A DNA stretch of 64,000 nucleotides from Auanema rhodensis (taxonomy: Eukaryota; Nematoda; Chromadorea; Rhabditida; Rhabditidae): contig OZ059896.1 in NCBI GenBank assembly GCA_964057225.1, positions 4,340,001 through 4,404,000 on the forward strand, in the 5' to 3' direction. This document shows, one piece after another, positions 23,475 to 36,634 of the stretch; within the stretch, counting starts at the first letter, position 1, and every line of letters begins with the position of its first letter. Below the pieces are notes generated by a model. The model ran no database searches and was not told where the DNA came from. It saw only the letters and a program-made list of their open reading frames with translations. A program made the translations under genes and the position numbers.

Positions 23475-24570
23475 ACCATGAACCAATATCAATAAAAATT
23501 TGTTTTTAAACTAATATGGACATGGGGAATCTAATTTTGAAAACCGCATCTCTTTATCTTTCACGTGAAGCGAGTTACATACCTAGTGCACATCACGTGT
23601 ACATTTAATTAGCATAAATTAAAGTTCACGTAAATTTCAAATTCATGGTTACCATGAACCAATATCAATAAAAATTTGTTTTTAAACTAATATGGACATG
23701 GGGATTCTAATTTTGAAAACCGCATCTCTTTATCTTTCACGTGAAGCGAGTTACATACCTAGTGCACATCACGTGTACATTTAATTAGCATAAATTAAAG
23801 TTCACGTAAATTTCAAAGTCATGGTTACCATGAACCAATATCAATAAAAATTTGTTTTTAGACTAATTTGGACATGGGGAATCTAATTTTGAAAACCGCA
23901 TCTCTTTATCTTTCAAGTGAAGCGAGTTACATACCAAGTGCACATCACGTGTACATTTAATTAGCATAAATTAAAGTTCACGTAAATTTCAAAGTCATGG
24001 TTACCATGAACCAATATCAATAAAAATTCGTTTTTAGACTAATATGGACATGGGGAATCTAATTTTGAAAACCGCATCTCTTTATCTTTCACGTGAAGCG
24101 AGTTACATATAAAGTGCACATCAAGTGTACATTTAATTAGCATAAATTAAAGTTCACGTAAATTTCAAAGTCATGGTTACCATGCACCAATATTAATAAA
24201 AATTTGTTTTTAGACTAATATGGACATGGGGAATCTAATTTTGAAAACCGCATCTCTTTATCTTTCACGTGAAGCGAGTTACATACCAAGTGCACATCAC
24301 GTGTACATTTAATTAGCATAAATTAAAGTTCACGTAAATTTCAAAGTCATGGTTACCATGAACCAATATCAATAAAAATTTGTTTTTAGACTAATTTGGA
24401 CATGGGGAATCTAATTTTGAAAACCGCATCTCTTTATCTTTCAAGTGAAGCGAGTTACATACCAAGTGCACATCACGTGTACATTTAATTAGCATAAATT
24501 AAAGTTCACGTAAAATTCAAAGTCATGGTTACCATGAACCAATATCAATAAAAATTTGTTTTTAAACTAA

Positions 24571-24582
24571 TATGGATATGGA
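24571..24582 (+). repeat. 6-bp TATGGA duplication in monomer 140
   Basis: The third of four copies, exactly 2,471 bp after the one at 22100. The monomer is 182 bp (24479-24660). Confidence 0.95.
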
Positions 24583-25012
24583 CATGGGGAATCTAATTTT
24601 GAAAACCGCATCTCTTTATCTTTCACGTGAAGCGAGTTACATACCTAGTGCACATCACGTGTACATTTAATTAGCATAAATTAAAGTTCACGTAAATTTC
24701 AAATTCATGGTTACCATGAACCAATATCAATAAAAATTTGTTTTTAAACTAATATGGACATGGGGATTCTAATTTTGAAAACCGCATCTCTTTATCTTTC
24801 ACGTGAAGCGAGTTACATACCTAGTGCACATCACGTGTACATTTAATTAGCATAAATTAAAGTTCACGTAAATTTCAAAGTCATGGTTACCATGAACCAA
24901 TATCAATAAAAATTTGTTTTTAGACTAATTTGGACATGGGGAATCTAATTTTGAAAACCGCATCTCTTTATCTTTCAAGTGAAGCGAGTTACATACCAAG
25001 TGCACATCACGT

Positions 25013-25722
25013 GTACATTTAATTAGCATAAATTAAAGTTCACGTAAATTTCAAAGTCATGGTTACCATGAACCAATATCAATAAAAATTCGTTTTTAGA
25101 CTAATATGGACATGGGGAATCTAATTTTGAAAACCGCATCTCTTTATCTTTCACGTGAAGCGAGTTACATATAAAGTGCACATCAAGTGTACATTTAATT
25201 AGCATAAATTAAAGTTCACGTAAATTTCAAAGTCATGGTTACCATGCACCAATATTAATAAAAATTTGTTTTTAGACTAATATGGACATGGGGAATCTAA
25301 TTTTGAAAACCGCATCTCTTTATCTTTCACGTGAAGCGAGTTACATACCAAGTGCACATCACGTGTACATTTAATTAGCATAAATTAAAGTTCACGTAAA
25401 TTTCAAAGTCATGGTTACCATGAACCAATATCAATAAAAATTTGTTTTTAGACTAATTTGGACATGGGGAATCTAATTTTGAAAACCGCATCTCTTTATC
25501 TTTCAAGTGAAGCGAGTTACATACCAAGTGCACATCACGTGTACATTTAATTAGCATAAATTAAAGTTCACGTAAAATTCAAAGTCATGGTTACCATGAA
25601 CCAATATCAATAAAAATTTGTTTTTAAACTAATATGGATATGGACATGGGGAATCTAATTTTGAAAACCGCATCTCTTTATCTTTCACGTGAAGCGAGTT
25701 ACATACCTAGTGCACATCACGT
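25013..25722 (+). repeat. Partial tail repeating the end of the 14-mer HOR
   Basis: Monomers 143-146 (class I with C79 and A174; A'; G; 182-bp A37 monomer) repeat 23951-24660 at an offset of 1,062 bp, which is six monomers including one insertion. A local six-monomer duplication therefore extended the array after the second 14-mer copy. The following monomer, 147, keeps C79 and class I features but has private changes and opens the diverged zone. Confidence 0.9.
25633..25644 (+). repeat. 6-bp TATGGA duplication in monomer 146
   Basis: The fourth and last copy, 1,062 bp after the one at 24571. The monomer is 182 bp (25541-25722). No length variant occurs after this point: every later monomer keeps the 176-bp register. 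Confidence 0.95.
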
Positions 25723-28700
25723 GTACATTTAATTAGCATAAATTAAAGTTCACGTAAATTTCAAAGTCATGGTTACCATGAACCAGTATCAATAAAAATT
25801 CGTTTTTAGACTAATATGGACATGGGGAATCTAATTTTGAAAACCGCATCTCTTTATCTTTCACGTGAAGCGAGTTACATATAAAGTGCACATCACGTGT
25901 ACATTTAATTAGCATAAATTAAAGTTCACGTAAATTTCAAAGTCATGGTTACCATGCACCAATATTAATAAAAATTTGTTTTTAGACTAATATGGACATG
26001 GGGAATCTAATTTTGAAAACCGCATCTCTTTATCTTTCACGTGAAGCGAGTTACATACCAAGTGCACATCACGTGTACACTTAATTAGCATAAATTAAAG
26101 TTCACGTAAATTTCAAAGTCATGGTTACCATGCACCAATATCAATAAAAATTTGTTTTTAGACTAATATGGACATGGCGAATCTAATTTTGAAAACCGCA
26201 TCTCTTTATCTTTCAAGTGAAGCGAGTTACATACCAAGTGCACATCACGTGTACATTTAATTAGCATAAATTAAAGTTCACGTAAATTTCAAAGTCATGG
26301 TTACCATGAACCATTATCAATAAAAATTTGTTTTTAGACTAATTTGGACATGGGGAATCTAATTTTGAAAACCGCATCTCTTTATCTTTCAAGTGAAGCG
26401 AGTTACATACCGAGTGCACATCACGTGTACATTTAATTAGCATAAATTAAAGTTCACGTAAATTTCAAAGTCATGGTTACCATGCACCAATATCAATAAA
26501 AATTTGTTTTTAGACTAATTTGGACATGGGGAATCTAATTTTGAAAACCGCATCTCTTTATCTTTCAAGTGAAGCGAGTTACATACCAAGTGCACATCAC
26601 GTGTACATTTAATCAGCATAAATTAAAGTTCACGTAAATTTCAAAGTCATGGTTACCATGAACCAATATCAATAAAAATTTGTTTTTAAACTAATATGGA
26701 CATGGGGAATCTAATTTTGAAAACCGCATCTCTTTATCTTTCACGTGAAGCGAGTTACATACCTAGAGCACATCACGTGTACATTTAATTAGCATAAATT
26801 AAAGTTCACGTAAATTTCAAAGTGATGGTTACCATGAACCAATATCAATAAAAATTTGTTTTTAAACTAATATGGACATGGGGAATCTTATTTTGAAAAC
26901 CGCATCCCTTTATCTTTCACGTGAAGCGAGTTACATACCTAGTGCACATCACGTGTACATTTAATTAGCATAAATTAAAGTTCACGTAAATTTCAAAGTC
27001 ATGGTTACCATGCACCAATATCAATAAAAATTTGTTTTCAAACTAATATGGACATGGGGATTCTAATTTTGAAAACCGCATCTCTTTATCTTTCACGTGA
27101 AGCGAGTTACATACCTAGTGCACATCACGTGTACATTTAATTAGCATAAATTAAAGTTCACGTAAATTTCAAAGTCATGGTTACCATGAACCAATATCAA
27201 TAAAAATTTGTTTTTAGACTAATTTGGACATGGGGAATCTAATTTTGAAAACCGCATCTCTTTATCTTTCAAGTGAAGCGAGTTACATACCAAGTGCACA
27301 TCACGTGTACATTTAATTAGCATAAATTAAAGTTCACGTAAATTTCAAAGTCATGGTTACCATGAACCAATATCAATGAAAATTTGTTTTTAGACTAATA
27401 TGGACATGGGGAATCTAATTTTGAAAACCGCATCTCTTTATCTTTCAAGTGAAGCGAGTTACATACCAAGTGCACATCACGTGTACATTTAATTAGCATA
27501 AATTAAAGTTCACGTAAATTTCAAAGTCATGGTTACCATGAACCAATATCAATAAAAATTTGTTTTTAAACTAATATGGACATGGGGAATCTAATTTTGA
27601 AAACCGCATCTCTTTATCTTTCACGTGAAGCGAGTTACATACCTAGAGCACATCACGTGTACATTTAATTAGCATATATTAAAGTTCACGTAAATTTCAA
27701 AGTCATGGTTACCATGAACCAATATCAATAAAAATTTGTTTTTAGACTAATATGGACATGGGGAATCTAATTTTGAAAACCGCATCTCTTTATCTTTCAC
27801 GTGACGCGAGTTACATATAAAGTGCACATCACGTGTACATTTAATTAGCATAAATTAAAGTTCACGTAAATTTCAAAGTCATGGTTACCATGCACCAATA
27901 TTAATAAAAATTTGTTTTTAGACTAATTTGGACATGGGGAATCTAATTTTGAAAACCGCATCTCTTTATCTTTCACGTGAAGCGAGTTACATACCAAGTG
28001 CACATCACGTGTACATTTAATTAGCATAAATTAAAGTTCACGTAAATTTCAAAGTCATGGTTACCATGAACCAATATCAATAAAAATTTGTTTTTAGACT
28101 AATTTGGACATGGGGAATCTAATTTTGAAAACCGCATCTCTTTATCTTTCAAGTGAAGCGAGTTACATACCAAGTGCACATCACGTGTACATTTAATTAG
28201 CATAAATTAAAGTTCACGTAAATTTCAAAGTCATGGTTACCATGAACCAATATCAATAAAAATTTGTTTTTAAACTAATATGGACATGGGGAATCTAATT
28301 TTGTAAACCGCATCTCTTTATCTTTCACGTGAAGCGAGTTACATACCTAGTGCACATCACGTGTACATTTAATTAGCATAAATTAAAGTTCACGTAAATT
28401 TCAAAGTCATGGTTACCATGAACCAATATCAATAAAAATTCGTTTTTAGACTAATATGGACATAGGGAATCTAATTTTGAAAACCGCATCTCTTTATCTT
28501 TCACGTGAAGCGAGTTACATACCTAGAGCACATCACGTGTACACTTAATTAGCATAAATTAAAGTTCACGTAAATTTCAAAGTCATGGTTATCATGCACC
28601 AATATCAATAAAAATTTGTTTTTAGACTAATTTGGACATGGGGAATCTAATTTTGAAAACCGCATTTCTTTATCTTTCAAGTGAAGCGAGTTACATACCA

Positions 28701-29418
28701 AGTGCACATCACGTGTACATTTAATTAGCATAAATTAAAGTTCACGTAAATTTCAAAGTCATGGTTACCATGCACCAATATCAATAAAAATTTGTTTTTA
28801 AACTAATATGGACATGAGGAATCTAATTTTGAAAACCGCATCTCTTTATCTTTCACGTGAAGCGAGTTACATACCTAGTGCACATCACGTGTACATTTAA
28901 TTAGCATAAATTAAAGTTCACGTAAATTTCAAAGTCATGGTTACCATGAACCAATATCAATAAAAATTTGTTTTTAGACTAATTTGGACATGGGGAATCT
29001 AATTTTGAAAACCGCATCTCTTTATCTTTCAAGTGAAGCGTGTTACATACCAAGTGCACATCACGTGTACATTTAATTAGCATAAATTAAAGTTCACGTA
29101 AATTTCAAAGTCATGGTTACCATGCACCAATATTAATAAAAACTTGTTTTTAAACTAATATGGACATGGGGAATCTAATTTTGAAAACCGCATCTCTTTA
29201 TCTTTCACGTGAAGCGAGTTACATACCAAGTGCACATCACGTGTACATTTAATTAGCATAAATTAAAGTTCACGTAAATTTCAAAGTCATGGTTACCATG
29301 AGCCAATATCAATAAAAATTTGTTTTTAGACTAATATGGACATGGGGAATCTAATTTTGAAAACCGCATCTCTTTATCTTTCACGTGAAGCGAGTTACAT
29401 ACCAAGTGCACATCACGT
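25723..29418 (+). repeat. Diverged, poorly homogenised zone of 21 monomers
   Basis: Monomers 147-167 carry many substitutions found once or rarely in the window: for example at 25786, 26178, 26314, 26412, 26614, 26824, 26889, 26907, 27677, 27805, 28304, 28464, 28592, 28666, 29041 and 29302. No clear HOR period is visible, although a recurrent A87+T162+A165 type appears (26603 and 27483) and T162+A165 also occurs at 28363. This is where markers of the left half stop (the last T160 A161 monomer is 27659-27834) and just before those of the right half begin (the first T122 monomer is 29419). Such zones are usual at the edge between separately homogenised blocks. Confidence 0.85.
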
Positions 29419-29946
29419 GTACATTTAATTAGCATAAATTAAAGTTCACGTAAATTTCAAAGTCATGGTTACCATGAACCAATATCAATAAAAATTTGTT
29501 TTTAGACTAATATGGACATGGGGAATCTAATTTTGAAAATCGCATCTCTTTATCTTTCACGTGAAGCGAGTTACATACCAAGTGCACATCACGTGTACAT
29601 TTAATTAGCATAAATTAAAGTTCACGTAAATTTCAAAGTCATGGTTACCATGAACCAATATCAATAAAAATTTGTTTTTAATTTAATATGGACATGGGGA
29701 ATCTAATTTTGAAAACCGCATCTCTTTATCTTTCACGTGAAGCGAGTTACATACCTAGTGCACATCACGTGTACATTTAATTAGCATAAATTAAAGTTCA
29801 CGTAAATTTCAAAGTCATGGTTACCATGAACCAATATCAATAAAAATTTGTTTTTAGACTAATATGGACATGGGGAATCTAATTTTGAAAATCGCATCTC
29901 TTTATCTTTCACGTGAAGCGAGTTACATACCAAGTGCACATCACGT
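29419..29946 (+). repeat. First J monomers of the right-hand family
   Basis: Monomers 168 and 170 are J (T122, reading AAAATCGC), the marker that characterises the rest of the window. Monomer 169 (29595-29770) between them has a private TTTTAATTTAATATGG and T162. Neither T160 A161 nor the D type occurs from here on. Confidence 0.85.
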
Positions 29947-31178
29947 GTACATTTAATTAGCATAAATTAAAGTTCACGTAAATTTCAAAGTCATGGTTAC
30001 CATGAACCAATATCAATAAAAATTTGTTTTTAGACTAATATGGACATGGGGAATCTAATTTTGAAAACCGCATCTCTTTATCTTTCACGTGAAGCGAGTT
30101 ACATACCAAGTGCACATCACGTGTACATTTAATTAGCATAAAGTAAAGTTCACGTAAATTTCAAAGTCATGGTTACCATGCACCAATATCAATAAAAATT
30201 TGTTTGTAGACTAATATGGACATGGGGAATCTAATTTTGAAAATCGCATCTCTTTATCTTTCACGTGAAGCGAGTTACATACCAAGTGCACATCACGTGT
30301 ACATTTAATTAGCATAAATTAAAGTTCACGTAAATTTCAAAGTCATGGTTACCATGAACCAATATCAATAAAAATTTGTTTTTAGACTAATATGGACATG
30401 GGGAATCTAATTTTGAAAACCGCATCTCTTTATCTTTCACGTGAAGCGAGTTACATACCAAGTGCACATCACGTGTACATTTAATTAGCATAAATTAAAG
30501 TTCACGTAAATTTCAAAGTTATGGTTACCATGCACCAATATTAATAAAAATTTGTTTTTAGACTAATATGGACATGGGGAATCTAATTTTGAAAACCGCA
30601 TCTCTTTATCTTTCACGTGAAGCGAGTTACATACCAAGTGCACATCACGTGTACATTTAATTAGCATAAATTAAAGTTCACGTAAATTTCAAAGTCATGG
30701 TTACCATGAACCAATATCAATAAAAATTTGTTTTTAGACTAATATGGACATGGGGAATCTAATTTTGAAAACCGCATCTCTTTATCTTTCACGTGAAGCG
30801 AGTTACATACCAAGTGCACATCACGTGTACATTTAATTAGCATAAATTAAAGTTCACGTAAATTTCAAAGTCATGGTTACCATGCACCAATATCAATAAA
30901 AATTTGTTTTTAGACTAATATGGACACGGAGAATCTAATTTTGAAAACCGCATCTCTTTATCTTTCACGTGAAGCGAGTTACATACCAAGTGCACATCAC
31001 GTGTACATTTAATTAGCATAAATTAAAGTTCACGTAAATTTCAAAGTCATGGTTACCATGCACCAATATCAATAAAAATTTGTTTTTAGACTAATATGGA
31101 CATGGGGAATCTAATTTTGAAAACCGCATCTCTTTATCTTTCACGTGAAGCGAGTTACATACCAAGTGCACATCACGT
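29947..31178 (+). repeat. Right-family 7-monomer HOR, copy 1
   Basis: Monomers 171-177: H, K, H, A' with T46, H, C59 with C101 A104 (GACACGGAG), C59/C68. The K monomer (30123-30298) has G21 and a private TTTGTAGAC. T46 in the fourth monomer damages the outer arm of the palindrome. The unit is 1,232 bp and is repeated immediately downstream. Confidence 0.9.
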
Positions 31179-32410
31179 GTACATTTAATTAGCATAAATT
31201 AAAGTTCACGTAAATTTCAAAGTCATGGTTACCATGAACCAATATCAATAAAAATTTGTTTTTAGACTAATATGGACATGGGGAATCTAATTTTGAAAAC
31301 CGCATCTCTTTATCTTTCACGTGAAGCGAGTTACATACCAAGTGCACATCACGTGTACATTTAATTAGCATAAAGTAAAGTTCACGTAAATTTCAAAGTC
31401 ATGGTTACCATGCACCAATATCAATAAAAATTTGTTTTTAGACTAATATGGACATGGGGAATCTAATTTTGAAAATCGCATCTCTTTATCTTTCACGTGA
31501 AGCGAGTTACATACCAAGTGCACATCACGTGTACATTTAATTAGCATAAATTAAAGTTCACGTAAATTTCAAAGTCATGGTTACCATGAACCAATATCAA
31601 TAAAAATTTGTTTTTAGACTAATATGGACATGGGGAATCTAATTTTGAAAACCGCATCTCTTTATCTTTCACGTGAAGCGAGTTACATACCAAGTGCACA
31701 TCACGTGTACATTTAATTAGCATAAATTAAAGTTCACGTAAATTTCAAAGTTATGGTTACCATGCACCAATATTAATAAAAATTTGTTTTTAGACTAATA
31801 TGGACATGGGGAATCTAATTTTGAAAACCGCATCTCTTTATCTTTCACGTGAAGCGAGTTACATACCAAGTGCACATCACGTGTACATTTAATTAGCATA
31901 AATTAAAGTTCACGTAAATTTCAAAGTCATGGTTACCATGAACCAATATCAATAAAAATTTGTTTTTAGACTAATATGGACATGGGGAATCTAATTTTGA
32001 AAACCGCATCTCTTTATTTTTCACGTGAAGCGAGTTACATACCAAGTGCACATCACGTGTACATTTAATTAGCATAAATTAAAGTTCACGTAAATTTCAA
32101 AGTCATGGTTACCATGCACCAATATCAATAAAAATTTGTTTTTAGACTAATATGGACACGGAGAATCTAATTTTGAAAACCGCATCTCTTTATCTTTCAC
32201 GTGAAGCGAGTTACATACCAAGTGCACATCACGTGTACATTTAATTAGCATAAATTAAAGTTCACGTAAATTTCAAAGTCATGGTTACCATGCACCAATA
32301 TCAATAAAAATTTGTTTTTAGACTAATATGGACATGGGGAATCTAATTTTGAAAATCGCATCTCTTTATCTTTCACGTGAAGCGAGTTACATACCAAGTG
32401 CACATCACGT
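31179..32410 (+). repeat. Right-family 7-monomer HOR, copy 2
   Basis: Monomers 178-184 repeat the order H, K, H, A'-T46, H, C101/A104, C59/C68 of the previous unit. Differences are a private TTATTTTTCACG in monomer 182 and T122 in monomer 184. The rare T46 and C101/A104 markers recur exactly 1,232 bp apart, which establishes the period. Confidence 0.9.
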
Positions 32411-35400
32411 GTACATTTAATTAGCATAAATTAAAGTTCACGTAAATTTCAAAGTCATGGTTACCATGAACCAATATCAATAAAAATTTGTTTTTAGACT
32501 AATATGGACATGGGGAATCTAATTTTGAAAACCGCATCTCTTTATCTTTCAAGTGAAGCGAGTTACATACCAAGTGCACATCACGTGTACATTTAATTAG
32601 CATAAATTAAAGTTCACGTAAATTTCAAAGTCATGGTTACCATGCACCAATATCAATAAAAATTTGTTTTTAGACTAATATGGACATGGGGAATCTAATT
32701 TTGGAAACCGCATCTCTTTATCTTTCACGTGAAGCGAGTTACATACCAAGTGCACATCACGTGTACATTTAATTAGCATAAATTAAAGTTCACGTAAATT
32801 TCAAAGTCATGGTTACCATGCACCAATATCAATAAAAATTTGTTTTTAGACTAATATGAACATGGGGAATCTAATTTTGAAAACCGCATCTCTTTATCTT
32901 TCACCTGAAGCGAGTTACATACCAAGTGCACATAACGTGTACATTTAATTAGCATAAATTAAAGTTCACGTAAATTTCAAAGTCATGGTTACCATGAACC
33001 AATATCAATAAAAATTTGTTTTCAGACTAATTTGGACATGGGGAATCTAATTTTGAAAACCGCATCTCTTTATCTTTCAAGTGAAGCGAGTTACACACCA
33101 AGTGCACATCACGTGTACATTTAATTAGCATAAATTAAAGTTCACGTAAATTTCAAAGTCATGGTTACCATGAACCAATATCAATAAAAATTTGTTTTTA
33201 AACTAATATGGACATGGGGAATCTAATTTTGAAAACCGCATCTCTTTATCTTTCACGTGAAGCGAGTTACATACCTAGTGCACATCACGTGTACATTTAA
33301 TTAGCATAAATTAAAGTTCACGTAAATTTCAAAGTCATGGTTACCATGAACCAATATCAATACAAATTTGTTTTTAGACTAATATGGACATGGGGAATCT
33401 AATTTTGAAAATCGCATCTCTTTATCTTTCACGTGAAGCGAGTTACATACCAAGTGCCCATCACGTGTACAGTTAATTAGCATAAATTAAAGTTCACGTA
33501 AATTTCAAAGTCATGGTTACCATGAACCAATATCAATAAAAATTTGTTTTTAGACTAATATGGACATGGGGAATCTAATTTTGAAAACCGCATCTCTTTA
33601 TCTTTCACGTGAAGCGAGTTACATACCAAGTGCACATCATGTGTACATTTAATTAGCATAAAGTAAAGTTCACGTAAATTTCAAAGTCATGGTTACCATG
33701 CACCAATATCAATAAAAATTTGTTTTTAGACTAATATGGACATGGGGAATCTAATTTTGAAAATCGCATCTCTTTATCTTTCACGTGAAGCGAGTTACAT
33801 ACCAAGTGCACATCACGTGTACATTTAATTAGCATAAATTAAAGTTCACGTAAATTTCAAAGTCATGGTTACCATGAACCAATATCAATAAAAATTTGTT
33901 TTTAGACTAATATGGACATGGGGAATCTAATTTTGAAAACCGCATCTCTTTATCTTTCACGTGAAGCGAGTTACATACCAAGTGCACATCACGTGTACAT
34001 TTAATTAGCATAAATTAAAGTTCACGTAAATTTCAAAGTCATGGTTACCATGAACCAATATCAATAAAAATTTGTTTTCAGACTAATTTGGACATGGGGA
34101 ATCTAATTTTGAAAACCGCATCTCTTTATCTTTCAAGTGAAGCGAGTTACATACCAAGTGCACATCACGTGTACATTTAATTAGCATAAATTAAAGTTCA
34201 CGTAAATTTCAAAGTCATGGTTACCATGAACCAATATCAATAAAAATTTGTTTTTAAACTAATATGGACATGGGGAATCTAATTTTGAAAACCGCATCTC
34301 TTTATCTTTCACGTGAAGCGAGTTACATACCTAGTGCACATCACGTGTACATTTAATTAGCATAAATTAAAGTTCACGTAAATTTCAAAGTCATGGTTAC
34401 CATGAACCAATATCAATAAAAATTTGTTTTTAAACTAATATGGACATGGGGAATCTAATTTTGAAAATCGCATCTCTTTATCTTTCACGTGAAGCGAGTT
34501 ACATACCAAGTGCACATCACGTGTACATTTAATTAGCATAAATTAAAGTTCACGTAAATTTCAAAGTCATGGTTACCATGAACCAATATCAATAAAAATT
34601 TGTTTTTAGACTAATATGGACATGGGGAATCTAATTTTGAAAACCGCATCTCTTTATCTTTCACGTGAAGCGAGTTACATACCAAGTGCACATCACGTGT
34701 ACATTTAATTAGCATAAATTAAAGTTCACGTAAATTTCAAAGTCATGGTTACCATGAACCAATATCAATAAAAATTTGTTTTTAGACTAATATGGACATG
34801 GGGAATCTAATTTTGAAAACCGCATCTCTTTATCTTTCACGTGAAGCGAGTTACATACCAAGTGCACATCACGTGTACACATAATTAGCATAAATTAAAG
34901 TTCACGTAAATTTCAAAGTCATGGTTACCATGCACCAATATCAATAAATATTTGTTTTTAGACTAATATGGACATGGAGAATCTAATTTTGAAAACCGCA
35001 TCTCTTTATCTTTCACGTGAAGCGAGTTACATACCAAGTGCACATCACGTGTACATTTAATTAGCATAAATTAAAGTTCACGTAAATTTCAAAGTCATGG
35101 TTACCATGCACCAATATCAATAAAAATTTGTTTTTAGACTAATATGGACATGGGGAATCTAATTTTGAAAACCGCATCTCTTTATCTTTCACGTGAAGCG
35201 AGTTACATACCAAGTGCACATCACGTGTACACTTAATTAGCATAAATTAAAGTTCACGTAAATTTCAAAGTCATGGTTACCATGCACCAATATCAATAAA
35301 TATTTGTTTTTAGACTAATATGGACATGGGGAATCTAATTTTGAAAACCGCATCTCTTTATCTTTCAAGTGAAGCGAGTTACATACCAAGTGCACATCAC

Positions 35401-36634
35401 GTGTACATTTAATTAGCATAAATTAAAGTTCACGTAAATTTCAAAGTCATGGTTACCATGCACCAATATCAATAAAAATTTGTTTTTAGACTAATATGGA
35501 CATGGGGAATCTAATTTTGAAAACCGCATCTCTTTATCTTTCACGTGAAGCGAGTTACATACCAAGTGCACATCACGTGTACATTTAATTAGCATAAATT
35601 AAAGTTCACGTAAATTTCAAAGTCATGGTTACCATGCACCAATATCAATAAAAATTTGTTTTTAGACTAATATGAACATGGGGAATCTAATTTTGAAAAC
35701 CGCATCTCTTTATCTTTCACGTGAAGCGAGTTACATACCAAGTGCACATAACGTGTACATTTAATTAGCATAAATTAAAGTTCACGTAAATTTCAAAGTC
35801 ATGGTTACCATGCACCAATATCAATAAAAATTTGTTTTTAGACTAATATGGACATGGAGAATCTAATTTTGAAAACCGCATCTCTTTATCTTTCACGTGA
35901 AGCGAGTTACATACCAAGTGCACATAACGTGTACATTTAATTAGCATAAATTAAAGTTCACGTAAATTTCAAAGTCATGGTTACCATGCACCAATATCAA
36001 TAAAAATTTGTTTTTAGACTAATATGGACATGGGGAATCTAATTTTGAAAACCGCATCTCTTTATCTTTCACGTGAAGCGAGTTACATACCGAGTGCACA
36101 TAACGTGTACATTTAATTAGCATAAATTAAAGTTCACGTAAATTTCAAAGTCATGGTTACCATGCACCAATATCAATAAAAATTTGTTTTTAGACTAATA
36201 TGGACATGGGGAATCTAATTTTGAAAACCGCATCTCTTTATCTCTCACGTGAAGCGAGTTACATACCAAGTGCACATCACGTGTACATTTAATTAGCATA
36301 AATTAAAGTTCACGTAAATTTCAAAGTCATGGTTACCATGCACCAATATTAATAAAAATTTATTTTTAGACTAATATGGACATGGGGAATCTAATTTTGA
36401 AAACCGCATCTCTTTATCTTTCACGTGAAGCGAGTTACATACCAAGTGCACATCACGTGTACACATAATTAGCATAAATTAAAGTTCACGTAAATTTCAA
36501 AGTCATGGTTACCATGCACCAATATCAATAAAAATTTGTTTTTAGACTAATATGGACATGGGGAATCTAATTTTGAAAACCGCATCTCTTTATCTCTCAA
36601 GTGAAGCGAGTTACATACCAAGTGCACATCACGT
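32411..36634 (+). repeat. Mixed right-family monomers, C59-rich
   Basis: Monomers 185-208. The first part contains two G'-C pairs (32939-33290 and 33995-34346) and an H-K-H run (33467-33994). Monomers 186-192 carry several private changes: GGAAACC, CACCTGAAG, ACACACC, a TACAAAT, GTGCCC, ACAGTTA and CATCATG. The second part, 199-208 (34875-36634), is a run of C59 monomers varying at A97, A104 and A172. Monomers 203-205 carry A172, which removes the second CACGTG. I see no clear HOR in this stretch. Confidence 0.8.

Larger units (their letters stand above)
22542..25012 (+). repeat. 14-monomer HOR, copy 2 (2,471 bp)
   Basis: Monomers 129-142 repeat the 20071-22541 unit monomer by monomer, including the 177-bp copy (23422-23598) and the 182-bp copy (24479-24660). 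The last monomer differs in class, G here against H in copy 1, which shows the unit boundary or a later replacement. The two units are directly adjacent. Confidence 0.93.
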
